DNA of 43,578 nucleotides from Bacteroidota bacterium (GCA_017857395.1 JAFMDF010000044.1:1-43578), one strand, 5' to 3'. Shown: positions 33,977 through 42,634, counted from the first letter of the stretch. Translations and numbers: made by a program. The notes: a model not told the origin generated them from the sequence alone.

Positions 33977-34911
33977 ATTTTAGATCGGTAAAATTTCATA
34001 TTTATTGTTTATCAGTTCATAGATAGTAATTTATATGTTGCTAAAGGATAATAAATTAAATCGTCTAGGCGAACATCAAGTTAACTGATTTTTCTTTCCT
34101 ACCGAACTATTGCTTCTATAGATTCTGACGTAGAGGTACGGAAGCTTGTAATCCTCTACGCGCTGATGATTTGGTGGATCCATAGATTAAATTTAAAAGG
34201 TGATTGAAAACTTGTATTTGATTAAGTATTTAGTCTTATGTCTCAATATTGGGTAGACCAAGAAATGTAAGTAAAAAGATAATAATAGCTTCCTGCTCCT
34301 TTAAAATATATTTAAACATCGTATAGTTTACATAAAAAATTGATTTAGCTTCGAGAACATTGAACTGTTCTAATGTGAGAAAGGTAGTAACTCAGAAGCA
34401 TAGGGAATTTGGGGTCGTTTAACTAAATGCTTTATCATACGATGTGATAATAATTAAAGTGTTGGTTACAATTAAAACCACTTAACATTTCTTATCAAAG
34501 AACTTAAATCAAAACAAGATATTTATTAGACAAGCTCCATTTTCTACAAAACAAATATAGTTTAAAATTCTTTAAAAACAAACATAATTCAATAATTATT
34601 TTTAAAAAATCAAATAATCAATTTATAATTTTATACTATACCCTAATTTCAACATATAATAAATTACCTTAATTAAAAGAGTTGTTCCTAAATTAGCGCT
34701 TTACATTTCAACTCTTGAAGGAGGAGGCTTATAAAATTCCTTACCGTATACTTTTCACCACAGAGCCACTAAATCACATACGCTGTTACGCTATATACGG
34801 CTAAAGGGCAGCGTTTTTAAAAAGTGTATAGAAGAACATTCTAAAAGTAAATTTATTATCAAAACAAATATTATCTTTGACTATCCACATTCATTCATAA
34901 AATGCTAAATT
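33977..34911. other. Long gap without recognisable genes
   Basis: About 930 bases with no protein-like frame on either strand. It contains a GTAGAGG..CCTCTAC pair near 34130-34162, a long AT-rich part (34500-34680), a decayed CACAGAG-type unit at about 34748-34757 (TCACCACAGAG), and a candidate -7 element TATCTTTG at 34872-34879 before the next gene. It may be the remains of a lost gene or element. Confidence 0.5.
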
Positions 34912-36249
34912 ATGAGAATTCCCATTCTAGCAATCACTTTTTGCTTAATTACTACTTTTAGTTACACCCAAAACCTAAAAGTCCCAACCCTAAGTCCTTC
35001 GGCTGAAATCAAGCAAGAAATTGGCCTTACAGAAATCAGTTTATCTTATGCTCGTCCTAGTGCTAAAGGCAGAGCTGTAATGGGTAATTTAGTGCCATAC
35101 AACGAGATGTGGCGAACGGGTGCGAATGCGTCTACTAAAATTACCGTTTCGGAGACAGTGAAAATAGCAGGGATTGATTTACCTGCTGGCACTTATGCAC
35201 TTTATACCATTCCTACAGAAAAAGAATGGACGATAATCATTCATAAAAAGACCAATTTTAGAAGTATTGCAGGAGATAAGGTAAAGCCAGAAAATGATGC
35301 TTTTCGGTTTAAAGTCAAACCTATCCAAAATCCCCTAAATGTCGAGACTTTTACCATTCAATTTACCGATATTCATACCAAAGGCTGCAATATTCAATTG
35401 AGTTGGGAAAACACGATTATCAACTTACCCGTTGAGGTGGAAGTCGATGCTAAAATTGAGGCACAGATGGCCACACTTTTAAAGACTCCAGAAAAAGTAA
35501 GTCATCGAATTTATTTCCGAGCTGCCGAATACTATTTGCATAATCAAAAAGACTTAAATCAGTCGATGGAATGGATTGATGCGGCTTTGACCAAGAGTGA
35601 AAATAACTTCCGTTATGGTTTATTAAAATCCAAAATTTATACTGCACAAGGTGCAAAAGAAAAAGCGATTAACACCGTGAAAACTGCTTACGATTGGGCA
35701 AAGACAGCGAATAATGCCAATTATATGGGGCAAACGAGTTTATATTTAGCTGAATTAGAAAAACCTACAATTCTCGTAAAACCTAATCTGGCGAAATATA
35801 CGGAGGATGTAAAAAGCCTGGATAATATTTTAGCCGCTTTATACAATGTAATTTCTGGCGAAAAAGGCGTTAAAAGAGATTGGGCTAGATTCAAAAATTT
35901 ATTTATCGAAGATGCCCAATTAATGCCTAGTGGTAAAAATAAAGCAGGCAAAGTAGGTTATCGAGTACTGACGCCACAAGGTTATGTAGACAATGCGGGG
36001 AAATCCTTAGAAGAAAATGGCTTTTTTGAAGTCGAAATTAGTCGGAAAACGGAGGAATATGGTTCTCTAGTTCATGCTTTTAGTACTTACGAATCTTATC
36101 ATTCTAAAGCAGACAAGAAACCTTTTGCTAGAGGAATTAATAGCATTCAATTGATGAATGACGGCGAACGTTGGTGGGTGGTTAGTATTTATTGGTTGGG
36201 GGAGACGGAGGAATTGCCTTTAACTAAACATTATTTGCCTAAAAAATAA
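34912..36249 (+). CDS. Secreted DUF2911 protein fused to a TPR-like and an NTF2-like domain
   Basis: This 445-residue protein has a signal peptide (MRIPILAITFCLITTFSYTQ) and a DUF2911 domain from about 23 to 170. The domain shows SYARPSAKGRAVMGNLVPYNEMWRTGANASTK (split here from residue 46 on) and LPAGTYALYTIPTEKEWTII. A helical section follows (195-290: RIYFRAAEYYLHNQKDLNQ, GAKEKAINTVKTAYDWAKT) that reads like tetratricopeptide repeats. The last part (about 300-440) has the layout of an NTF2/SnoaL-like fold: LYNVISGEKGVKRDWARFKNLF near the start and FARGINSIQLMNDGERWWVV before the end. DUF2911 proteins are common secreted proteins of Bacteroidota without a settled role. It is monocistronic and convergent with the LytTR regulator gene. 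Confidence 0.8.
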   Translation: MRIPILAITFCLITTFSYTQNLKVPTLSPSAEIKQEIGLTEISLSYARPSAKGRAVMGNLVPYNEMWRTGANASTKITVSETVKIAGIDLPAGTYALYTIPTEKEWTIIIHKKTNFRSIAGDKVKPENDAFRFKVKPIQNPLNVETFTIQFTDIHTKGCNIQLSWENTIINLPVEVEVDAKIEAQMATLLKTPEKVSHRIYFRAAEYYLHNQKDLNQSMEWIDAALTKSENNFRYGLLKSKIYTAQGAKEKAINTVKTAYDWAKTANNANYMGQTSLYLAELEKPTILVKPNLAKYTEDVKSLDNILAALYNVISGEKGVKRDWARFKNLFIEDAQLMPSGKNKAGKVGYRVLTPQGYVDNAGKSLEENGFFEVEISRKTEEYGSLVHAFSTYESYHSKADKKPFARGINSIQLMNDGERWWVVSIYWLGETEELPLTKHYLPKK

Positions 36250-36277
36250 ATATAGAGGTGACGGGAAGAAGATGAAA

Positions 36278-37015
36278 TTAGATGATCCTCTTCTCCTGTA
36301 TCAATTTCATAAAAGCCTCTTTCATGCGCTTACTAATGGTCAATCTATGTTGGTCAATCAATACTTCATTGCCAATGATTTCTTTGATGTGATTGATATT
36401 GATAATGCTTGACCGATGGATTCTTATAAAATCAGTATTAGGTAACATCTCTTCCATAAAATTGGTCGTTTGTAGCGCCAATAATACATCATCTTGGGTA
36501 TATAATTTTACATATTCTCCGAAGCTTTGGATAAATAAGAGGTGGTCATATTTTACTTTTACGATTTTTCGATTGGTTTTCACAAAGAAATAGTCATTAG
36601 CAACCCTTTCCATAGTTTCCTTTGTAGGAATAGCAGCTGCTTGAATTGCTCCATTATAGCGAATCAACTCACTTGCTTTATCTATCGCTTTACAGAATCG
36701 TTGGAAAGAAATCGGTTTGACTAAATAATCAATCACATCTAAATTATATCCTTCCAAAGCATATTCAGAATAGGCGGTTGTAAAAATGGTAATTGGTGGA
36801 TTTTTTAGCATTCTTACCAAATCTATGCCCGTTAAATCATCCATCTGAATATCGGTTAATAAAATATCGACGGTATTATTTTGTAATATTTTTTTGGCTG
36901 CTAAAGCACTATTCACTACACCGACAATTTCCAGCTCATTTATTTTTTTGGCATATGCGACCATTAAATCTCTGGCAGGTTCTTCATCGTCAACTATTAG
37001 GACTTTGTATTTCAT
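36278..37015 (-). CDS. LytTR-family response regulator
   Basis: This is a 245-residue response regulator. The receiver domain (1-115) has the acidic pair Asp9-Asp10, phosphoacceptor Asp55 (LLTDIQM), Thr80 and Lys100 (YLVKP). The LytTR DNA-binding domain (about 140-240) has FVKTNRKIVKVKYDHLLFI, the typical HRSSIININHI and LTISKRMKEAF. It should act with the LytS-type kinase encoded at 37738, on the same strand. In most genomes these two genes touch; here 722 bases containing a GxxExxY gene and repeats separate them. Targets of such systems in Bacteroidota are mostly unknown. Whether the kinase transcript still reaches this gene through the insertion is unclear. Confidence 0.92.
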   Translation of the reverse strand: MKYKVLIVDDEEPARDLMVAYAKKINELEIVGVVNSALAAKKILQNNTVDILLTDIQMDDLTGIDLVRMLKNPPITIFTTAYSEYALEGYNLDVIDYLVKPISFQRFCKAIDKASELIRYNGAIQAAAIPTKETMERVANDYFFVKTNRKIVKVKYDHLLFIQSFGEYVKLYTQDDVLLALQTTNFMEEMLPNTDFIRIHRSSIININHIKEIIGNEVLIDQHRLTISKRMKEAFMKLIQEKRII

Positions 37016-37040
37016 GATTATTAAGTATTAAGCGTTATTA

Positions 37041-37058
37041 CACAGAGATACACAGAGG
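37041..37058. repeat. CACAGAG-type repeat, left flank of the GxxExxY gene
   Basis: CACAGAGATACACAGAGG lies 42 bases in front of the GxxExxY start. The same unit type flanks the gene on its other side (37481-37730). Confidence 0.7.
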
Positions 37059-37100
37059 TTTTGTATATTGTGATATTAATTTAACGAGAAAACTAATATT

Positions 37101-37472
37101 ATGTCAGAAAATCAAATTACAGAAATTATTATTGGATGTGCCATTAAAGTTCACAGAAAACTTGGCCCAGGTTTATTGGAAAGCGCTTATCAAGCTTGTC
37201 TTTTCTATGAATTGAAAAAGGCAGGTTTAAAAGTAGAAAAAGAAAAACCAATGCCTATTATTTATGAAGAAGTAAAACTGGATCATGGTTACAGAATTGA
37301 TTTATTAGTGGAAGATAAAGTTGTTGTCGAGTTAAAGACGATTGAAAAACTCCATGATGTTCATACTACCCAAGTTTTGACCTATCTAAAATTAGGAGAA
37401 TATAAACTGGGTTTACTCCTCAATTTCAATGTTACTTTATTGAAACATGGCATTAAACGACTTATCAATTAA
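37101..37472 (+). CDS. GxxExxY-family protein (PD-(D/E)XK-like fold)
   Basis: This 123-residue protein carries the motif G24-P-G-L-L-E27-S-A-Y30 that names the family. It also has a nuclease-like core: Asp67 in RIDLLV and Glu77-Leu-Lys79 in VVVELKTIE, with QVLTYLKLG after it. This is the arrangement of PD-(D/E)XK enzymes, although no activity is established for the family. It is encoded against the direction of the two-component genes on both sides and is bracketed by CACAGAG repeats. The pairing of such genes with such repeats suggests that gene and repeats move or spread together; this is inference. The complete active-site-like residues suggest that the gene is intact. Confidence 0.88.
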   Translation: MSENQITEIIIGCAIKVHRKLGPGLLESAYQACLFYELKKAGLKVEKEKPMPIIYEEVKLDHGYRIDLLVEDKVVVELKTIEKLHDVHTTQVLTYLKLGEYKLGLLLNFNVTLLKHGIKRLIN

Positions 37473-37480
37473 TTTAGCTG

Positions 37481-37730
37481 TTCCACAGAGTTGCGCAGAG
37501 GTTTCACAGAGGTACACGGAGAGTAAACCTTTATGAAGCTCTGTGGAATAATTAAACTCCTACGTTTTTTTCAATAAATAAATCCCTATGAAGCTCTGTG
37601 TTTTTTCTCCGAGCAACTCTGTGGAATAACTCACCTCCTATCGTTTTTTTATCAAAAAAAATCACATTCGATAAATAAATCTCTGTGAAACTCTGTGTTT
37701 TTTCTCCGAGTAACTCTGTGGAATAACTCA
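37481..37730. repeat. CACAGAG repeat cluster, right flank of the GxxExxY gene
   Basis: The cluster starts TTCCACAGAGTTGCGCAGAG (37481-37500), then CACAGAGGTACACGGAG, and turns to the reverse orientation CTCTGTGGAA (37540 on). Two 40-base direct copies beginning CTCTGTGTTTTTTCTCCGAG lie at 37594-37633 and 37691-37730 and differ at one base. Between them lies an AT-rich spacer that resembles the 3' end of the neighbouring kinase gene. Long hairpins can form between the two orientations. Confidence 0.8.
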
Positions 37731-37737
37731 ACCCTCC

Positions 37738-38766
37738 CTATCGCTTCCGCTCCAAAGGAATAACCAATCGCATTCGATAAATACCATCAATTTTCTCTTC
37801 TAAAAACTCATAAGCTTCCCCATACTGCAAAGCCAATCGCTTTTTAATATTTTGCAAGCCAACCCCTTGATATTTTACATCGATACTATTTTTTTGTTTA
37901 ACAGAATTAACGATTTCAAATATACAATTATCCAATTCATCCACAGAGAGGTTAATTTTTATAAACCCATTTGGATTACTCACCGCATCACTATGTTTAC
38001 AAGCATTTTCCACAAAATTAACAATAATTAGTGGCGCAATTAAATAATACCCTTTAACGCCTGTTTGCAAAAATTCAATGTTCTGCTGTCTAGAATTTTT
38101 CATTTTATGAATTTCCAACAAATCTGTCACTGCCGCTATTTCCTTGCTTAACCCTACCCTATCTTCACTACAATCATACACCATAAAACGCAAAATCGCC
38201 GATAATTTTTCCAACATCGGCGCTGTCTTCTCATTCCCCGTTTGCGCATAGGAGTATATATTATTCAAGGTATTAAATAAAAAATGAGGATTGATTTGGG
38301 ATTTTAAAAAATTGAGTTCTGCTTCCAATTTTTCATTTTTCAATAAGGCTTCCCGTTTAAAATTTTCGTACCAAGCCTCTACAAAATAAAAAAGACTAAA
38401 AGCAGCCGTAATAATACTCGATAATAAAAAATAATATAGAAAATCATCCCAGAACCCACCTTCCTCCTCTGGGTAATTCGTTGGAATAAAACTATCTATG
38501 ATTTCATAAAAGAAAAGAAAAAAAGTAATCAAGCAAAAAGTAGCGATAAAATAAGTCCATTTCTTGCCTTTAGAAAACAAGGGTAGTAACCAATAATAAT
38601 GAAGGTATACAATTGGTATTAAATAGGCGACACTAGTTACCGAAAAAAGAAAGGCATTTAAGGGCGATTCAAAATCCAATTGTTCCATGAAGTTAATCAG
38701 GAATAAAATACTCCAGGCAGCAACCTGCCCTAAAATGCTATATCGTCGAAAAGTGGATTTTTCCAT
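37738..38766 (-). CDS. LytS/YehU-type sensor histidine kinase
   Basis: This 342-residue kinase has four predicted membrane helices in residues 10-130 (for example ILGQVAAWSILFLINF and YFIATFCLITFFLFFYEII) and no large external sensor domain. A short coiled segment (EALLKNEKLEAELNFLKSQ) leads to the phosphoacceptor His161 in INPHFLFNTLNNI. The ATPase part has Asn254 in FVENACKHS and a G-rich GVGLQNIKKRL at 301-311. This is the His-kinase group that pairs with LytTR regulators. The partner gene is 722 bases downstream on the same strand. The gene ends inside the repeat-rich stretch: its last codons resemble the spacer of the repeat cluster. Confidence 0.92.
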   Translation of the reverse strand: MEKSTFRRYSILGQVAAWSILFLINFMEQLDFESPLNAFLFSVTSVAYLIPIVYLHYYWLLPLFSKGKKWTYFIATFCLITFFLFFYEIIDSFIPTNYPEEEGGFWDDFLYYFLLSSIITAAFSLFYFVEAWYENFKREALLKNEKLEAELNFLKSQINPHFLFNTLNNIYSYAQTGNEKTAPMLEKLSAILRFMVYDCSEDRVGLSKEIAAVTDLLEIHKMKNSRQQNIEFLQTGVKGYYLIAPLIIVNFVENACKHSDAVSNPNGFIKINLSVDELDNCIFEIVNSVKQKNSIDVKYQGVGLQNIKKRLALQYGEAYEFLEEKIDGIYRMRLVIPLERKR

Positions 38767-39026
38767 AACACTCCAAGATTACAACCTTTCTTTCAATTTT
38801 TCAATTACTTTCCATTAGCGGCCAATCCTATCTTATCAACGGGCGATAATTTCCTATGAGTGGAAAAACGAATTATCTTTTCCCGCTTATCTCTTTTTCA
38901 TTCCCGCTTGTGATAAAGTATGGTTCATTGATTGATTAACTATTTTTCTTATTTGTTAATGGTTTAATATTGTAAGGAATTCGAGGTAAAGAAAACTAAA
39001 AATTCAAATCACCCTAAATTTTAATT

Positions 39027-39593
39027 ATGAAAAATATCCTGCTTATCTGTTTACTACTATTACCAAGTTGCTGGTTAAAAGGGCAATCAACAATGGAAAA
39101 ACCGCCTATTTCTATAGCCTATTTCAGTCAATTTGGTTTTCAACCAGGCGTTAAAATTGCGACTGAATTTAATCTAAAGGAATTGACTACCGAAACTCAA
39201 AAAGCAAAAAGAAGGAACTTATTTATCAGCCCACAAATTGGCTTTTTTAGTTGGCCTAATAATCATTCCAACTTACTGCTAAATGCAGATATTGGGATTA
39301 AAAGACAAAAGGAAAATAAATCAAGCTTCTCTGCTTTATCACTTGGGTTAGGTTATTTACACGAATTCCAGATATCTACCGTCGCCGTACAATTAGGCGA
39401 TGGTAAGCAATCAACTAGCAGGACCAGCCGTAGCTATTTTTTACCTACCCTTAATTATGCTTTTGGAAGTAGTTTAAGTTCCGCAGTTGATTGGTATTCC
39501 AAAATCGGTGTAGGGCAACGATTTGGTGGGGGCATTACGGCTGCAACTACTGTTTTGTTTGAACTCGGATTGCAGTTTCAATTAAAAAAATAA
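39027..39593 (+). CDS. Secreted protein, probable small outer-membrane barrel
   Basis: This 188-residue protein has a signal peptide (MKNILLICLLLLPSCWLKGQ). The LPSC word could be a lipobox, but cleavage after KGQ is equally possible. The rest alternates hydrophobic and polar residues with regular turns (LFISPQIGFFSWPNNHSNLLLNADIGIKR, split at 66-94) and strands such as SALSLGLGYLHEF and SYFLPTLNYAFG. The C-terminus TTVLFELGLQFQLKK has the spacing of a last barrel strand, though it ends in Lys and not in an aromatic residue. It is not a family I can name. It stands divergent to the kinase gene and is followed by a block of family B repeats. Confidence 0.65.
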   Translation: MKNILLICLLLLPSCWLKGQSTMEKPPISIAYFSQFGFQPGVKIATEFNLKELTTETQKAKRRNLFISPQIGFFSWPNNHSNLLLNADIGIKRQKENKSSFSALSLGLGYLHEFQISTVAVQLGDGKQSTSRTSRSYFLPTLNYAFGSSLSSAVDWYSKIGVGQRFGGGITAATTVLFELGLQFQLKK

Positions 39594-39602
39594 ACCGATG
39601 TG

Positions 39603-39770
39603 TCTAGTCTCCAGACTAGATACGGCTATCTGGTCGTCCTCCTGACAACCGCAAAACGATGGCAAATTCTATCTACTCACGGTCGTCTGGAGACGACCAG
39701 ATATGGATTCCACGTCTGGAGACGTTGGAATATCGGTTCACAGTCGTCTGGAGTAGACATTGGAATATCG
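39603..39770. repeat. GTCTGGAGAC-type repeat (family B), largest cluster
   Basis: TAGTCTCCAGACTAGATA is followed by CTATCTGGTCGTCCTCCTGA and CAACC, then GGTCGTCTGGAGACGACC with AGATATGG, ACGTCTGGAGACGT and AGTCGTCTGGAGTAGAC, with GGAATATCG words between. At least four palindromes share the GTCTGGAGAC core. It fills the gap before the amine oxidase gene. Confidence 0.75.
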
Positions 39771-39814
39771 ATTGTCACTCATAACTCATCATTTATAACT
39801 CATAACTAAAAGAC

Positions 39815-41005
39815 ATGACAAGGAAAGATTTTATCAAAAATATAGCCACTTTAGGCATTGCGACTCCATTTATGGCAAGTTTACTCACTTCTTGTACAAA
39901 AGAAAATATCGAATTCTTTGAAGAAGTACCCGCCAATTTTAATGGAAAGATTATCATTGTTGGTGCAGGGGCTGCAGGGCTAATTGCAGGACATATTTTA
40001 CAACAAAAAAACATCGATTTTCAAATTATTGAAGCTAGTAGCATTTATGGAGGCCGAGTCAAAAAAGCCGCCGATTTTGCGGACTTCCCAATAGACCTAG
40101 GAGGAGAGTGGATTCATACCAATCCTTCCATCCTAGCCAAATTATTGAATGACTCAACTAGTCAAGCGGATATAGACATCATTCCTTATAACCCTAAGAC
40201 TATTTCTGTTTGGAAGGATGGGAAGTTAAGAAAGCGCAATGTAGCCAGTCATTTCTACAGCGAATACAAGTTTAAAAGTACCACTTGGTACGGTTTTTTT
40301 GAAAAGCATATTGTGCCCAATTTTAGCGAGAAAATTATTTATAATAGTCCTATTACCGAGATAGATTATACGGGAGATAAAGTCACTTTAAAGAATAATC
40401 AAGGGGGAAATTTTAGTGCTGATAAGGTACTGGTAACTGTACCTGTACCCATCCTTCAAAGTAACTATATCCAATTTAATCCACCGCTTCCAAGTGAAAA
40501 AATAGCAGCGGTTAACAATATAGGTTTCCCCGATGGCATCAAAGCTTTTATAGAATTTTCGGAGCGGTTTTACCCAGATTTAACTTTTGCTGATGGTGGC
40601 TTAATCAATGGGGGCGACACTTTATATTATGATGCTGGTTTTGGAAAAGACGCCAAAAGTAATGTCTTAGCCTTATTCTCTGTAAGCGAAGAGACTGGAA
40701 AATATACCAACTTGGAATCAGATACCGCTACCTTTGAAAAAATCATGAGCGAATTAGATGAAATATTCGATGGTCAAGCTACCAAATATTATAAAAAACA
40801 CATCATCCAAAATTGGTCAAAAGAACCGTTTATTCGTGGTTCTTATTCTCATTATGATAATTATGGAGACATGGATATTCTTGGGGAACCATTAGACAAT
40901 AAAGTGTTTTTTGCAGGAGAAGCCTTACATCCTACCGATAGTTCTACTGTTCATGGGGCTGGAGAATCTGGGTATGATGCGGTGGTTAGTATGATTTCGG
41001 GGTAG
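39815..41005 (+). CDS. Flavin-containing amine oxidase, lipoprotein
   Basis: This 396-residue protein begins MTRKDFIKNIATLGIATPFMA with a lipobox LLTSC (Cys27). The twin basic RK start followed by F resembles a Tat signal, which would suit export of a folded flavoprotein. The FAD-binding dinucleotide motif is IIIVGAGAAGLIAG (46-59), with Glu73 at the end of the second strand, then YGGRVKKA and DLGGEWIH. The C-terminal FAD motif is FFAGEALHPTDSSTVHGAGESG. These mark the monoamine oxidase / amino-acid oxidase group. It therefore probably oxidises an amine or amino acid at the outer face of the membrane. The length is slightly shorter than typical (about 450). A perfect palindrome follows the stop. 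Confidence 0.85.
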   Translation: MTRKDFIKNIATLGIATPFMASLLTSCTKENIEFFEEVPANFNGKIIIVGAGAAGLIAGHILQQKNIDFQIIEASSIYGGRVKKAADFADFPIDLGGEWIHTNPSILAKLLNDSTSQADIDIIPYNPKTISVWKDGKLRKRNVASHFYSEYKFKSTTWYGFFEKHIVPNFSEKIIYNSPITEIDYTGDKVTLKNNQGGNFSADKVLVTVPVPILQSNYIQFNPPLPSEKIAAVNNIGFPDGIKAFIEFSERFYPDLTFADGGLINGGDTLYYDAGFGKDAKSNVLALFSVSEETGKYTNLESDTATFEKIMSELDEIFDGQATKYYKKHIIQNWSKEPFIRGSYSHYDNYGDMDILGEPLDNKVFFAGEALHPTDSSTVHGAGESGYDAVVSMISG

Positions 41006-41008
41006 ATT

Positions 41009-41045
41009 TTAGCTATGCCAAATTTTGAAAATTTGGCATAGCTAA
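41009..41045 (+). terminator. Terminator palindrome after the amine oxidase gene
   Basis: TTAGCTATGCCAAATTTT and AAAATTTGGCATAGCTAA are perfect 18-base inverted copies around a single G. The TTTT-G-AAAA centre matches the palindrome at 2170. Confidence 0.7.
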
Positions 41046-41166
41046 GCACCTTCAAAAAATTAAATTTTAGCCCTAAACAAATTCCACAAAATAAGGTACC
41101 TTTAAAAGAACTAACCTTCCCCTGAAAGTGTTTTAAAAGCATCTATTTATTCATCAAAATAGGCGT

Positions 41167-42477
41167 ATGAAAAACATAGCAGGTATTCCAGAAAATGGTA
41201 AAAAAAGAGTCGTTATTATTGGCGGTGGGTTTGCAGGTTTAAAACTAGCTAAGTCCTTGAAAAAGAGCGAGTTTCAGATTGTTTTGGTTGATAAAAATAA
41301 TTATCATCAGTTTCAACCACTCTTTTATCAAGTAGCGACCGCAGGCCTAGAACCAAGTGCTATTACCTTTCCTTTGCGAAAGGCTTTTCAGAATCAACAA
41401 CATATTCATTTTAGAATTGCGGCTTTGGAAAAAGTAGATGCCGAAAACCAAGCCATTCAGACGGATATTGGTCGATTAAAATATGATTATTTAGTGCTGG
41501 CAATTGGCGCAGATACCAATTATTTTGGTAATCAAAATATCCAACGACACGCGACGCCCATGAAGTCATTGGGAGAAGCCATTCATCTCCGAAATACGAT
41601 TTTAACCAATTTTGAAAAGGCATTGAATGAAACAGACCCCGAAGTAATTGACAGTCTTTTAAATTTTGTTATTGTCGGTGGCGGACCTACGGGCACAGAA
41701 TTAGCGGGTGCTTTGGCAGAAATGAAAAATTATATCCTACCCAAAGATTATCCCGAATTGGACTTTAGTCGCATGAAAATCTATTTATTAGAAGCGGCTT
41801 CTAAGGTGCTAAATGGTTATTCGGAAGCATCGTCTATCAAAGGTAAAAAGTATTTGGAAAAATTGGGCGTGCAAGTTATGACCAACACCTTTGTAAAAGA
41901 TTATGATGGGAAAGCGGTATTTTTGGCAGACGGTCAAACATTGGCTACGGATACGCTAATTTGGGCAGCTGGTATTAAAGGAAATCCAGTACATGGCTTA
42001 GGCGCAGCTATTATTGGTAGAGGCGGTCGTTTGAAAGTGGATGCGCATAATCTAGTAGAAAATCACTCCAATATTTTTGCCATTGGTGATATTGCGTTGA
42101 TGACAACGGAGAAATATGAAAATGGTCATCCACAAGTGGCGCAAGTCGCTATTCAGCAAGCAGGTTTATTAGCGAAGAATTTAAAACGTCAAGAAAAAGG
42201 ACAAGCGTTAAAAGCTTTCAAATATGTAGATAAAGGATCTTTGGCAACGGTTGGTCGAAATTTAGCGGTGGCAGATTTGCCCTTTGTGAGTTTTCAAGGT
42301 TTTGCAGCTTGGGTGCTTTGGTTATTTGTGCATTTGATGGCGATTCTTGGGGTTAAAAATCGATTATTTGTGTTTATTAATTGGGCTTGGAGTTATTTGA
42401 CTTATGACCAGTCTTTGCGCTTGTTGATTAATCCTCGGAAGGAATCGGGGAAGGAGGAAATGGAAAATGTGACTTGA
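41167..42477 (+). CDS. ndh: Type II NADH dehydrogenase (NDH-2 family)
   Basis: This is a 436-residue flavoprotein of the disulfide-oxidoreductase fold. The FAD motif is VVIIGGGFAGLKLAKSL (15-31). QFQPLFYQVATAGLEPS follows, with the quinone-site-like Q-V-A-T-A-G-L. The NAD motif is NFVIVGGGPTGTELAGALAE (166-185). The second flavin segment is LIWAAGIKG, with NIFAIGDIA after it. The C-terminus (FVSFQGFAAWVLWLFVHLMAIL, split at 376-397) is hydrophobic and anchors the enzyme at the inner membrane, as in NDH-2. It passes electrons from NADH to quinone without pumping. It is probably monocistronic, since no partner gene overlaps it. Confidence 0.9.
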   Translation: MKNIAGIPENGKKRVVIIGGGFAGLKLAKSLKKSEFQIVLVDKNNYHQFQPLFYQVATAGLEPSAITFPLRKAFQNQQHIHFRIAALEKVDAENQAIQTDIGRLKYDYLVLAIGADTNYFGNQNIQRHATPMKSLGEAIHLRNTILTNFEKALNETDPEVIDSLLNFVIVGGGPTGTELAGALAEMKNYILPKDYPELDFSRMKIYLLEAASKVLNGYSEASSIKGKKYLEKLGVQVMTNTFVKDYDGKAVFLADGQTLATDTLIWAAGIKGNPVHGLGAAIIGRGGRLKVDAHNLVENHSNIFAIGDIALMTTEKYENGHPQVAQVAIQQAGLLAKNLKRQEKGQALKAFKYVDKGSLATVGRNLAVADLPFVSFQGFAAWVLWLFVHLMAILGVKNRLFVFINWAWSYLTYDQSLRLLINPRKESGKEEMENVT

Positions 42478-42563
42478 TTATTTTTTACTAGTATTGCTGG
42501 TTAGGATTTTCAATCCGACACCATTATTCCCTCGCCTCTGGCGAAATTTAAATTCAAAACCCT

Positions 42564-42634
42564 AATTCGTTGGGCATCTTAATCTGTTGGACTTAAAAGA
42601 TATTTTCCCCAACGGATTTAATTTCCCAACGGAT
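42564..42634. repeat. CCCAACGGAT repeats before the LRR gene
   Basis: AATTCGTTGGG (inverted) is followed by CCCCAACGGATTT and again CCCAACGGATTT, so two direct copies and one reverse copy lie within 71 bases. The unit is the same as at 7086-7149. The direct copies are in frame with the LRR gene and would add FPNGFNFPTDF if an upstream TTG were used as start. Confidence 0.65.

Noticed and set aside
33977-34911. Hidden gene or insertion-sequence remnant in the long gap
   Set aside because: All frames are short and broken, and no transposase-like motif or clean terminal repeats could be found.
37481-37730. Possible CRISPR array
   Set aside because: The repeats change orientation, vary in length and are spaced irregularly; spacers are similar to each other and to the kinase gene, and no cas gene is present.
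39600-39809. 69-residue frame before the amine oxidase
   Set aside because: It consists wholly of family B repeats, for example repeated WNIG-like readings of the same module.
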